NCBI GenBank assembly: GCA_026724425.1
Contig: JAIUCV010000117.1
Coordinates: forward strand, 529,501-593,500
DNA: 64,000 bases
DNA from: Erythrophleum ivorense
Taxonomy: Eukaryota > Streptophyta > Magnoliopsida > Fabales > Fabaceae
Reading direction: 5' to 3'
The notes below the pieces were generated by a model. The model was not told where the DNA came from and made no database searches. It saw only the letters and a program-made list of their open reading frames with translations. The position numbers and the translations under genes were made by a program. Positions 1 through 10,283 of the stretch are shown here, in pieces (position 1 is the first letter of the stretch; each line of letters starts with the position of its first letter).

Positions 1-121
1 AATCACGGTGTAACCTTGTTCCTACGGTGTTAGTGAAACAACGACGGGAGACGTGTTTTCTCCCCCCAGTGAGTAGGAAACGAACACTGGGTTAACAAAA
101 CTCTCTTGCGTTTTTACTTTT

Positions 122-736
122 CCTGCAAACATAAATCAACTTGTTAGCTTAAGCCATTCGATCCTAAAACTCAACAAGCAGTCTATTGTTGAGCCTTTTC
201 CTCCTCTTTCACCGACTGAATCAACTCAAAAAGACGATGAGTGTACTGTTTCAGAAGAAGCAGAGGATTATGAATACACTTCAGGAAGCAACGAAGCTGA
301 GAGCGAGGAAGAAGAAATTGGAAAGTCCAATGGAGAGAAGAAACCGAGAGGGAGAAAAGAAGGAGAGTCTCCAGATGTAGAAGCTGCTCGGAAATTGAAA
401 TTCAGAAGAGGAAAAGTTGTGGATGCTGAAATTGTGGGTGAGAGTGGAAGGAAGCTTAAGTTTAGAAAAGGAAAGGGTCTTGGAGATGACAAAGCGCAAG
501 ACGCGCAAGTAAGGAGAAGCTTTAAGAAGAGGGAAGAAGTCAAAGAAGAAGAAGATGAAGGTGATGATGGTGAGAAAGTTGTGTTGAGGCATCAAGATGT
601 TCAGGAGAAAGATGCACAGGGACTGTTCAACAATGTCATTGAAGAAACAGCGAGTAACCTTGTTGAAGCTCGAAAATCCAAAGTTGAAGCTTTGGTTGGA
701 GCTTTCGAAACTGTCATCTCTCTTCAAGAATCTTGA
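122..736 (+). pseudogene. Calmodulin-binding protein-related, 3' coding fragment (copy 1)
   Basis: An open frame ends at the TGA at 734-736. From about 188 it encodes an acidic, Lys/Glu-rich segment followed by the conserved C-terminus that includes VVLRHQDVQEKDAQGLFNN and ends in ETVISLQES. This matches the C-terminal CaM_binding domain of plant calmodulin-binding protein-related proteins (the At5g39380 type, by memory). The frame is uninterrupted from 188 to the stop. Upstream of about 176 the sequence no longer resembles the minus-strand copy at 54.5-55.5 kb, so the N-terminal half is absent or diverged. I see no convincing start codon. It could be the 3' end of a gene extending left of the window, but the loss of similarity suggests a truncated copy. 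Three other copies or tails lie at 42.6, 45.3 and 54.5 kb. Confidence 0.7.
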
Positions 737-2042
737 AAACCCTCCTCCTGCTAACTCTCTGGTATGCATGAGCGAAGCAAAGATTTAATGAATCTTTGCT
801 TTTTCTAAGAGTGTAGTTTGATTTGTTTTTTTTTTTTTGAGTTTTTGGAAGAATGATGATTCTTCATAGGATATATCTGCAGCCAAACATTGGTGGTTTG
901 TGAATAATATTTGATGGATATGGGGTTTGTAATTTGGTTTTGGTTCTTATAAACCGGTTTAGTGGCTTTCATTTGGATTTGTTCGGTTTATGATTCGGTT
1001 TGCAGAGGAAAATCAAAATACTGGTCTGCTTTACAATTTAGTGAATTTACATACATTTGTTGTTGGTTATTTTTTGTCTTTCTTCTTTCTATAGGGTTTC
1101 TTTTTGCGCAAACCGGTAGTAAACCGGTTTTTTTTTTGTTTCTGCAAAAAGCACCAGGTCCTTAATTTTCTTATAAACAAATTGACGGCCAGCCGGATAT
1201 ATCAGTTGATTTGTTGATTACGAAAATACAATACCAAATGCCCTTAGTTGTTTAATGTTTATAAAGATTTTTCAATCTTGGATGAATTATGGTTATATAT
1301 TGGTCCGACGGTCCGACCTATAAGATCATATAAGGCTTGTGTGTTCTTTTTTTACGTAACATTATTTTTTATTTAATGATGTTTTTGTTCTTCGTTATGC
1401 TATAGATAAGCAGTGTACTAATAAAACATTATATTTAGTATATTTTTTTTTTCTTTCTAGTTCACAATTTTTTGTAGTTTTTAATTTTAAAAAATCAATT
1501 GCTATTTCTTAATATTAATTCCAAACCGGGCATCGGTTACATGGTTTACAAGGATAGAACCGGTGTAAATTTGGAAAGAGGATTTAAAGTTGGTGTCCGA
1601 ATTGTTTGCACTAAGAAGTAAAACTGAAGATTGGCATCAGTTCTCGAGATAAGATTTATGAAACTGCGGGTTTTGTTTGTGCAAGTTTGTTTCTTCAGAA
1701 CTTATGGTAGATTCAAAGACTCTTTACACTCAGATTTCGGCTTGCATGAGCGGTTATGGTTCGTGTCAAGAGACCCCTAATTTACTATAGTCATCTTCTG
1801 CTCATATTTTAGACCCGTGTAACATCTCTTTTCTAATCACATACATGTGTCGTGAGATTTAGCTGTAAGTCTTTGTTTTATAGATCTGGAGACGCCTGGA
1901 ACAAGATTGTACATCCCTCAATGGCAGCTTTAAGTGATCCTGTACCTATATATATATATATATATATATTTCTGCCTTAGTAGCAAAATGTCATTCACCA
2001 AAATTTGTTTCTCTCTTTAGATTTTAAACTCATATTCTCAAT
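737..2042. other. Non-coding: 3' flank of copy 1, then upstream region of the terpene synthase
   Basis: Positions 740-1560 are the 3' flank of the calmodulin-binding gene fragment; the same flank recurs at 42.64-44.37 kb and, in part, at 45.6-46.1 kb and (minus strand) 54.24-54.42 kb. From 1560 to 2042 the sequence is unique here and AT-rich, with an (AT)n run at about 1951-1970. It precedes the terpene synthase start and presumably held its promoter. No other coding sequence seen. Confidence 0.5.
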
Positions 2043-2240
2043 ATGGAAGCAAGAAGAAATGTTAATCAGGAAAGCTGTTTCAATTTTTTGAAACTGCCAT
2101 CTTCTCAATGGGGTGATCACTTCATCAATGTTCACATCGCTGAATCGGTAAGTTAAATATCCAGCTAACAAAAAAAAGAAAGCATTATGATATGTTACAC
2201 AAAAAAACTGCTTAAAAACAATGCATGTATGATATCTATC

Positions 2241-2281
<41 letters not shown>

Positions 2282-3584
2282 TTTAATTATTATTATTATT
2301 CTTTCAACTTTCAGGAATTTGATGTCCTTGCAAGAGAGATTAAGGTACTGAAACCTAAAGTGAGAGAGGACATATTCGTGTTGCCTTCCAGAGACAACGA
2401 CGCAATGAAGAAGCACATTCATTCGGTTCATCTTCTGGACAGTCTTGGCCTCTCTTATCATTTTGAGAACGAAATCAAAGAGCTCCTCAAACATGCTTTT
2501 GAAAGGATAGGAGATTTGATCACTAATGAAAATGATTTGTACACAATCTCCATCATGTTCCGGGTTTTCAGAACATATGGTCACAACATGTCCTCCGGTA
2601 TGAATTTTTTTACCATGTCATAAAATTGTTTATATACATTTCGATTTGGATGTATTATATATGGAAAATAATTTATCTTTTTTTTTTAGATGTTTTCAAA
2701 AGATTCAAAGGAAACGACGGAAAGTTCAAGGATAGTCTACTAGAGGATGTCAAGGGTATGCTAAGCTTCTACGAAGCAGTGCACTTCGAAACGACAACGG
2801 ATCATATATTGGACGAAGCATTGAGCTTCACATTGAACCACTTGGAGCCCCTAGCTACATGTTGCACAACGATGCCACCACATGTTTCAAAGCTTATACA
2901 AAATTCTCTCCACATACCCCAGAACTGGAACACGCCATCTCTGGTTGCAAGGGAATATATTTCGTTTTATGAACAAGAAGAGGACCGCGACGACACACTG
3001 CTCAAGCTAGCCAAGCTCAATTTCAATTTGTTGCGGCTTCGTTACTTCCAAGAACTAAAAACTATCACCAAGTATGTGTGAATTAATGATCCATATTTCT
3101 TCTAAGTTCTAAGTGAGCAGGCCAGGGTTCTTTGGGATTGCATGTATTTAGTCTTTGTATATTTTATTTTATTTTGTTAGGTGGTGGAGGGAAGTAAGCC
3201 ATTCATTAAACCTTCCACATAACTGCAGAGAAAGAACCATTGAGGCTTGGTTTTCGGCATTGATGATGTATTTCGAGCCACAGTTTTCACTTGAGAGAAT
3301 TATAACGACTAAGTTTATTCAAGTGATGACCATGTTCGACCATGCGTGCGACGTTTATGGTTCAGTTCCTGAAGCTGAAAGCCTGATTGATTGTCTAGAA
3401 AGGTACCTCTGCTATATATAAATAGCTTGCGAAGATTCATTGGGTTTTTAATCACCAAAAACCAACTAGGGATGAGTGGGCTAAGTCTATAATCACTTTT
3501 TTCGTTGTTACATGAACAGACGGGATCCCGATTACATGGAAAATCTTCAAGGTCACATGAAGACTGTCTTTAACTTTGTGATGT
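2043..3584 (+). pseudogene. Terpene synthase (TPS-a type), 5' part: exons 1-4 and first part of exon 5
   Basis: Exons read as 2043-2147, 2315-2597, 2690-3071, 3181-3402 and 3520-3584, all with GT-AG borders and matching phases. The start ATG at 2043 gives MEARRNVNQESCFN, with no plastid transit peptide and no RR(x)8W motif, but with the conserved QWGDHF near residue 22. Conserved family stretches include YHFENEIKELLKHAF, VAREYISFYEQEE and the KWWREV junction of exons 3 and 4. The metal-binding motif in exon 4 reads DHACD instead of DDxxD. TPS-a enzymes normally cyclise farnesyl (or larger) diphosphates in the cytosol or plastid. A CACTA element interrupts exon 5 at 3585; together with the right-hand part the spliced frame would encode about 558 residues, a normal length for the family. 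As it stands the gene is disrupted. Confidence 0.9.
3582..3584. repeat. 3-bp target site duplication (left) of CACTA element 1
   Basis: TGT directly before the CACTA terminus, matched by TGT at 8802-8804 directly after the other terminus. Three-base duplications are the hallmark of CACTA (En/Spm) insertion. Confidence 0.9.
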
Positions 3585-3931
3585 CACTACAAGAAAAATG
3601 AGCTTCCGTAACACACGGAAAATGCTACTAAAGGGATTTCGTAGCGAAATTACAAACGCTGTATAATGAGGAGCTACAGTAGACCCCACCCCTACCATAG
3701 CAGTTTCTACGCGCTATGGTAGATTGAACTATTATAGCGCAAGAAGTTCGCTATTAAATACTATTAACTAGCGCTTTGTTTTTGCTATTATGTTTGTTTA
3801 TATAGCAAATAATTTGAGCTGTGCAATAATTAATGATAACACATTATATATGCTGGTGGATATTGTTTGGTGACATTATGGTTCTCGAATTTAACACTAT
3901 AGTAGCATAAAATCTTTGCTATAGGAAAATT

Positions 3932-6900
3932 TTATATAGCGCTTTTTAAATCTTCATCCATGTCAACTAATACAGGCAATGGCCCAACGTCCGCAGTTCC
4001 AGATTTAGCATCTTCTGCACTGTATCCTCTCTTAGAACTTCTCATAGCTACATACCAACTCGATGAATCATCTACCCTCGAATAAAAAACTTGATGTGCT
4101 TGAGATGCTAGTATGTATGGATCTTTTGCAAATGCAGCTTGACTTTGGTTAAGGTTGACAAGTGTGAATCCATCTTCTTCCTTTACTCCATTACCTATAT
4201 TTGCCCATTGGCACCTGAATATAGGAATGTAGAAGACATTGTAATCAAGCAGTATAATATCCACCACTCTGCCATAGTAAGACACAACATCAACCATTGG
4301 AGAATTGTCTTTTGCACTAGCTATACACATTGCTGTGGCCTCATGCAACACACCACAGTTCTGAGTTTCCCTATCAACCGAAACTGTATGAAACCGATTG
4401 CCATTGACTATGTAACCCGTGTAAGACCTTGCATGAAGACGAGGACCATATGCTAACCACTTAAGTGTATTTTCATGATCAGAAGTCATAGGTATCTGTT
4501 GTAAAATTTGGCAAATGTCATTTACCATATTGTAAATGAATAGATGATAAACAAAAAAAAACCAATTCTAATAGTCGACATACCTGTTCTTTTAACCAGG
4601 CTGCAAATTTCTGAGAATGTGTACGCCATAAAAATGCCGAATCACGGCAACATCTTTCACTAGAATCTTGTAGATGTTGCAGGTGCATGCTAAAATTGAA
4701 AACACAAAAAACATTGATTAAATGTAATTACAACAAGATTATAAAAGAGACTGTTAGTAGAAGAACTTACTCCACAAAAGGACCAAGCAGAGCCATATTA
4801 TGAATGACAGCAAGATGTGCTATGTTCTTCTCATTCTCAGTAAGAGTACATGAAGTAGGTGCTGATATAGGACGACCCTCCAAGATAGTGCAGTTCTCAT
4901 AATCAGAATTTCTTTCCATTTTCTCATCAACATTTGTTGTCTTTTTCAAGAAATCACTGCAGAACCGCACGCACTCCTCAGCGAGATATGCTTCAGCAAT
5001 ACAACCCTCTGGTCTTGCCGTGTTTCTTACAAAGTCCTTCAGAACTTTCATGTACCTGAAAACATGTAACTGATAAGCATAAAAGTATATTGTAAATGAT
5101 ACAACTTTATAAGTTATTAGATTGTACCTCTCAAATGGGTACATCCAACGAAAATGAACTGGTCCACATAACCGAGCTTCCCTGCCTAAGTGAACTGTCA
5201 AATGCACCATTATATCAAAGAAGCTTGGAGGAAAGAACCTCTCAAACATGCAGATAGTTTCCACAATTTCAAGCTTCATTACAGAAATTGCCTCTCTGTC
5301 TATAACTCGTTGACACAGTTTGTTAAAGAAAGCGCATAAGCGTCCAATAGCTATCCTAACACCTTTAGGTAACAAACCTGTAAATAAATAACATTGAATA
5401 TAAAAAACTTAACAGCTAATTATGCAAGAGTTCTATATAAAATACTTCATCATACCTCTGATTGCAACAGGAAGAAGTTGTTGCATCAACACATGATAAT
5501 CATGTGATTTAAGACCTTTAACCGTACAATCTTCTATCTTAACACATTTGGAAATATTTGCACAGTAGCCATCTGGTCCTCTGAAGTCAGATAATCGCTT
5601 ACAGAATACTTTCTTCTCTGTTTTGGATAGAGACCAAGGACCTGGAGGAAGGTAGGTTCTTTTTCCACGTGTTTGGGGATGTAAATCCTTCCTAATACCA
5701 AGCAGTTGCATATCTTTCCGAGCTTTAACACCATCCTTTGATTTCACAGAATGCAGCATTGTAGAGACAAGGCTAGCGCCAACATTTCTCTCCACGTGCA
5801 TCACGTCTAAGTTATGCCTAACAGGCATTTCCTAGACAACATAATAACAGATAATAAAAAGAAAGTTTAATACATTTATTTTTAAAAATATAGCAAATCT
5901 GCATATATAGTAGAATAACAAAAACTAACATATAAATCATACCTTCCAATAATCTAACTTGAAAAAGATTGGGCACTTCTTCCATCTGGATAGCTCCTCT
6001 TCATCTACTTGGTTTTCCTCTTCTTCTGATTCACTGGATTCATCATCAGTATCAGAGGCTGATCCAACACGTTCTTGCATCTTCCTCTTTCTTCCCTTTA
6101 CTTTTACATTCCCAAAATCATTCTTGTATTTTTTGAGTATTTGATAAATGTTATGACCAGTCAGAATCCTACCTTTTCTTCCATGCTCAGCTTTACCATC
6201 AAACCATGCTTTCTTTCGTCTATAAACATGGGTGGGTGACAGAGACTTCCGGTGAGACATATACACGTGCTTTCTACAATTACTCAACCACAAACTATCT
6301 GTGTGCTTCCCGCAAACAGGACAACCCATTTTGCCTTTAACTTTGCAGCCTGCTAGATTTCCATATGCCGGGAAATCCTGTATGGTCCACAGAAGCATTG
6401 CTCTTAAAGTGAATGTAGTGCGACTGAATGCATCATACGTTACCTCTCCCTTCTCCCACAGATGGTTTAGATCCTCTATAAGAGGTTCTAAATACACATC
6501 TATATTGTTTCCAGGTTGAGTTGGTCCAGGAATCAGCAATGTCAACATGATGTTCTCCTCTTTCATACACTTGTCAGGTGGCATGTTGTAATTGACTAGC
6601 AAAACAGGCCACGCACTATAGTTAACATTTTTCATGTTGAAAGGATTAAACCCATCTGTGGAGAGTCCAAGCCTAATGTTCCTTTCTTCTGCAGCAAATG
6701 ACGGATACTTTTGATTCATTTGATCCCACGTCACAGAATCTACCGGATGACGCATTTTTCCATCTGTGCTCTTATTACTGAAATGCCACCGTAAGTCTTT
6801 CGCCGTGTCCTCTGACCTGAACATCCTCTTGAGACGTGGAATTATCGAAAAGTACCTAAGTACTTTTTGTGGAGTACCTTTCTTCACCTCACCAGTTCGC

Positions 6901-7749
6901 GTGTTAATCTTCCATCGCGAAGAATTGCATTTAGGACAAGTGTCGAGCTCCTCGAACTGTTTTCTAAATAGACAACAGTCATTTACACAAGCGTGTATCT
7001 TCTCATAACCCATATCAAAAGATTTGAAGAATTTCTTCACTTCATACAAGGATGTGTGCAATACATTATCCTTGGGTAGCATCTGTTTTAAAGTCTCAAG
7101 TAGACTATCAAAACTTTTGTCAGACCAACCACTCTGAGTCTTTAACCTAAAGAGTGAAACAATCGCAGATAGCTTGGTGTCGTTTGTGCAACCTGGATAC
7201 AGTGGTGTTTCTGCATCAGCTAGCTTGGCTAAGAACTCATCTTCTACCTTATCATCACCATCAGCAACATCATTTAAATCACCCTGACTAACCAGCTCTT
7301 CATCCATAAACTCAGCAGCTTTGAACAAACCTAAGATCTCTTGGTTCCACTGGCTTGTGTTCTTTCTACACTCAGTCCCTGATTTCACTTCTCCATGATG
7401 AAACCAGTCCTCCCTCGCCTTGTAACTCCAATCCATTCCCCTTGTTACAAGATGATCAACAACATCAGCGGCTGAGTGGCGATATACGTTGCGACAGTCA
7501 ATACACGGGCAAATAATCATTGCATTGTCTCCTAAACCTGCAGCCACAGACCTCACAAAATCCCAAGCACCTTTCTCATAACCAGGATCGGTTCTGCAAT
7601 GAAGTAACATAAAAGCAAAAAACCAAAAGAAAAAAAACGAATTACAAACTTTAAAAAATCTTTAACATATCAAATAAACCAATAAACTCAACTATACAAA
7701 ACGTTCTCACATACCTGTTAAGATGAACCCATGTCTTTTCCATAACCAT
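3932..7749 (-). CDS. TNP2-type CACTA transposase, seven exons, apparently intact
   Basis: I read seven exons on the minus strand: 7749-7715, 7593-5943, 5831-5456, 5377-5128, 5055-4772, 4689-4584 and 4495-3932 (stop). Borders are GT-AG and the frame stays open across every junction. The start MVMEKTWVHLNR joins RTDPGYEKGAW to form the transposase-associated N-terminal domain, including CPCIDCRNVYRH. The long second exon carries the Transposase_21 (TNP2) core, with GLSTDGFNPFN and YGNLAGCKVKGKMGCPVCG. Exon 3 has the family motif MPVRHNLDVMHVERNV. Exons 4-5 match the DUF4218 region and exon 7 the DUF4216 region (NGNRFHTVSVDRETQNCGV). It would act in the nucleus on the CACTA ends. No stop or frameshift was seen, so it may be an autonomous source. 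Exact splice sites are by eye. Confidence 0.88.
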
Positions 7750-8228
7750 TATATGTCCTTACCCATAAAGAAAACAAAACAAACACATAAGAATAACACA
7801 AACACCAAACAAATACCAAACAAACACCAAACACATTCACAGCAACAGTTTATTAAAACGAAATATCAAACAACCAATTCAGTCAACTCTTAAACAAAAC
7901 AATCAATTTCAAGTTCATTGTGAATACTAGCCTCTTTGTTCTGATGCAAACAGGCAGAAGATGCAGACAAGATGCAGGCAGATGCGGGCAGAAGATCCGG
8001 TCGATGAGATGTGATTACCTTTCAATGTTAATATCAGTCAGAAATCAAATACTAGTAAATAGTCAAGAACTCAAATTACCCAATTGAATGTCGTATACCT
8101 TTCAGGTGGATGAGATCAGCTGGTTTCGAAGCTACTGAGACAGAGAAGGAGAGAAACGGATCTATTGAGACAGAGAAGCTAATGAGTTCGAGGCTAATGA
8201 GACTGAGATCGCCTGAGCTATTGAGACA

Positions 8229-8330
8229 GAGACGGAGAGAGACGGCGGCGACGGAGAGAGACGGCGGCGACGGAGAGAGACGGCGGCGACGGAGAGAGAC
8301 GGCGGCGGCGGAGAGAAATGGCGACGGCGA
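8229..8330. repeat. GC-rich minisatellite upstream of the CACTA transposase
   Basis: About four tandem copies of a 19-bp unit of the type GACGGCGGCGACGGAGAGA, the last ones degenerate. It is rich in CG and CNG sites in otherwise AT-rich DNA, and lies about 480 bp upstream of the transposase start and 470-570 bp from the element's right end. Confidence 0.85.
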
Positions 8331-8801
8331 AGACAGACGGTGGCGGATCGAGAATCAACGGTGGAGAAAGAAGGAGAAAGACAGAGACGGAGAGTTGAGA
8401 ATCGATGGAGATTGTGATGTTGATAATCGAGATTTCTTCAAATTGGAATCGAGAGTACATGCAGTGGGTATTCAGATTTCACAATGGAATCAAACACTTT
8501 GAGATTGAATCTGAAATTTTGGAGAAAGCTTTTTTTGTTTTGTTTTTGGAGCTAAGTGTAAAAGACTTTACTTTTACTATTGAGAAATCGAGACTTTTTT
8601 TGGTTGTGGGGGGGGGAAATTTGCCTCCAAAATTACCTTTCCCCGCTACAATACTGAGTTAAGTTCCCGCTTAATGAAAACTATATCTTAGCGTCAATAT
8701 AGTGCTGCGAAATACTTGCCATCCGATTTTGGTACTTTTAGTAGCAGTTCGTAAATTTGCGCTACAAAGAAATGCTACCGAAGCTCCTTTTTCTTGTAGT
8801 G

Positions 8802-9689
8802 TGTGTTTTTTTAAAGAGTGTGGAGACGTATTTAAGTTACTAGGAAAATCCTTTGTGCTGGAGATGTTGATAGAAGAGGTGATTACTAAACAGAAACCTT
8901 AATTATATTCGTAATCAATGTATTCATTGGCCGGTACGTAATAAAGTTGTTGCATGTTTATCTTTTTCTTATAAACAGTTCATGCAATATACGAGGGCAA
9001 GCCTTAAGCTTCTCAAATGGGTACAAGGAAGTCACGTTCCTAGTTTCGGTGAATTCATGGAGGTCGGTGGGACTGTAGTTGGTAGCGAGGCATGCGTAGC
9101 ATGTTGCATCATGGGACTTGAAGAGACTGCTGGGAAAGAAGCTTTTGAGTGGCTACGATCAAGACCAAAGCTTGTCCAGGCTCTTGGCGCAAAATTGCGT
9201 ATTTTGGATGACATTACCGACTTTGAGGTACGTGCTAATTTTCAAGATATGGATTTTTTTTTTTGCGGTATCCATATTTCAAGATATATATATATATATA
9301 TATTTCATACCATATTATTTTAGTCATTTTGCTAAATACTTCTCTTTGCTTAGTTTATTTTTGCTAAATGAAATGGTGGTATATATGATCAGGAGGATAT
9401 GGGTAGTGGGTACACTGCAAATGGAGTCAACTATTACATGAACGAACACAGAGTTACCAAAGAAGAAGCCAATAGAGAACTTGAAAAGATGATTGGAGAT
9501 ATCAACAAGATTACAAACGAAGAGTGCTTAAACATGACAACCACCATGCCACACCGAAATATTATGCAAGCCGTCAGATTCGGACGCGCGATGGATGTTT
9601 TATATATCGGCGATGATGTCTATAATAATCGCGATGGAAAACTCAAGGAGTATATGAGTATTTTGCTCGTAGATCCAATTCGTTTTTAG
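8802..9689 (+). pseudogene. Terpene synthase, 3' part: rest of exon 5, exons 6 and 7
   Basis: After the CACTA element and its TGT duplication, exon 5 resumes. Removing the element and one TGT joins FNFVMC to FFKECGDVFK in frame. Exon 5 ends at 8878 (EE before a GT donor), exon 6 is 8979-9227 (starts FMQYTRASLKLLKW) and exon 7 is 9393-9689 (stop TAG). The second metal-binding (NSE/DTE) region reads DDITDFEEDMGSGYTANG, close to the family consensus but with D where S/T is usual and D where the last E is usual. The C-terminal helices, including RAMDVLYIGDDVYNNRDG, are preserved. No stop or frameshift occurs in this half, so the CACTA insertion appears to be the main or only disabling change. (AT)n lies in intron 6 (about 9284-9303). 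Confidence 0.88.
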
Positions 9690-10283
9690 AGACTTTGAAT
9701 ACGCCATGCATGTTTGGTACTTTTGGTTTCCATTCTCCTGTTTGCAATGGTAGTATATATTTAGTTTGAGGATCTATTTGATCTTTGGGACTGTGGGTTT
9801 TATCATATTTTTTCCTACTGCAATAAATTCTTGTTGTGTTCAAGTGTCATGTATATTTTAATTTTTGTTTTATTTTAATGTTTGACTAGATGATGATCGC
9901 ATTTAACCATTTTAGTTAAATTCTAAATAAGGTTAAAACTCTCAAAACTAAAATCTAAAGTTTGAAGCAATTTTAATGGCCTTGCATGTCCAACATCACA
10001 TTGCGCCTTCTAACCCTCGCTGATTCTTCACTGATCGGATCTTATTAGATATTTTTCTTATCATCGCACTTACTGTTGTTATCCATCTATTGTTTAATAC
10101 TCTATTTCAGTCCTACCAAAATGCATAATTTGCTAGTGCAGTTGCAAGGTGCTACAACATGTTCCTCTTAAACCATTTGTACCATTGCGAGGGATAGATC
10201 CCTTTATTCAGAATATTTGAATATGAAATGGAAGTGGTGAGTAGCAGCTCTGAATATTTAGTTAACCTTTACTTGATTTACAG
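9690..10283. other. Non-coding, 3' flank of terpene synthase
   Basis: AT-rich sequence after the terpene synthase stop. It should contain the 3' untranslated region and polyadenylation signals. I see no coding sequence or element ends. Confidence 0.4.

Larger units (their letters stand above)
3585..8801 (-). mobile_element. CACTA (En/Spm-like) DNA transposon, complete, 5,217 bp
   Basis: Both ends carry CACTACAAGAAAAA as terminal inverted repeats: 14 identical bases, then imperfect similarity. A TGT target duplication flanks the element. Subterminal regions at about 3590-3920 and 8640-8790 contain repeated short motifs around TAGCG, GCTAC and CTATGGTAG in both orientations, as expected for transposase-binding subterminal repeats. 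One multi-exon TNP2-type transposase gene occupies the minus strand (7749 to 3932). I found no second TNPA-like gene. A GC-rich minisatellite (8229-8330) lies upstream of the transposase. The element sits inside exon 5 of a terpene synthase. Perfect duplication and open transposase frames suggest a young insertion. Confidence 0.95.

Noticed and set aside
4139..4456. Plus-strand frame in the CACTA element
   Set aside because: Antisense to exon 7 of the transposase, which has the conserved DUF4216 pattern.
8110..8502. 130-codon plus-strand frame with Arg/Glu repeats in CACTA element 1
   Set aside because: It is the translation of the minisatellite and its flanks; no conserved motif, and it lies in the leader of the opposite-strand transposase.
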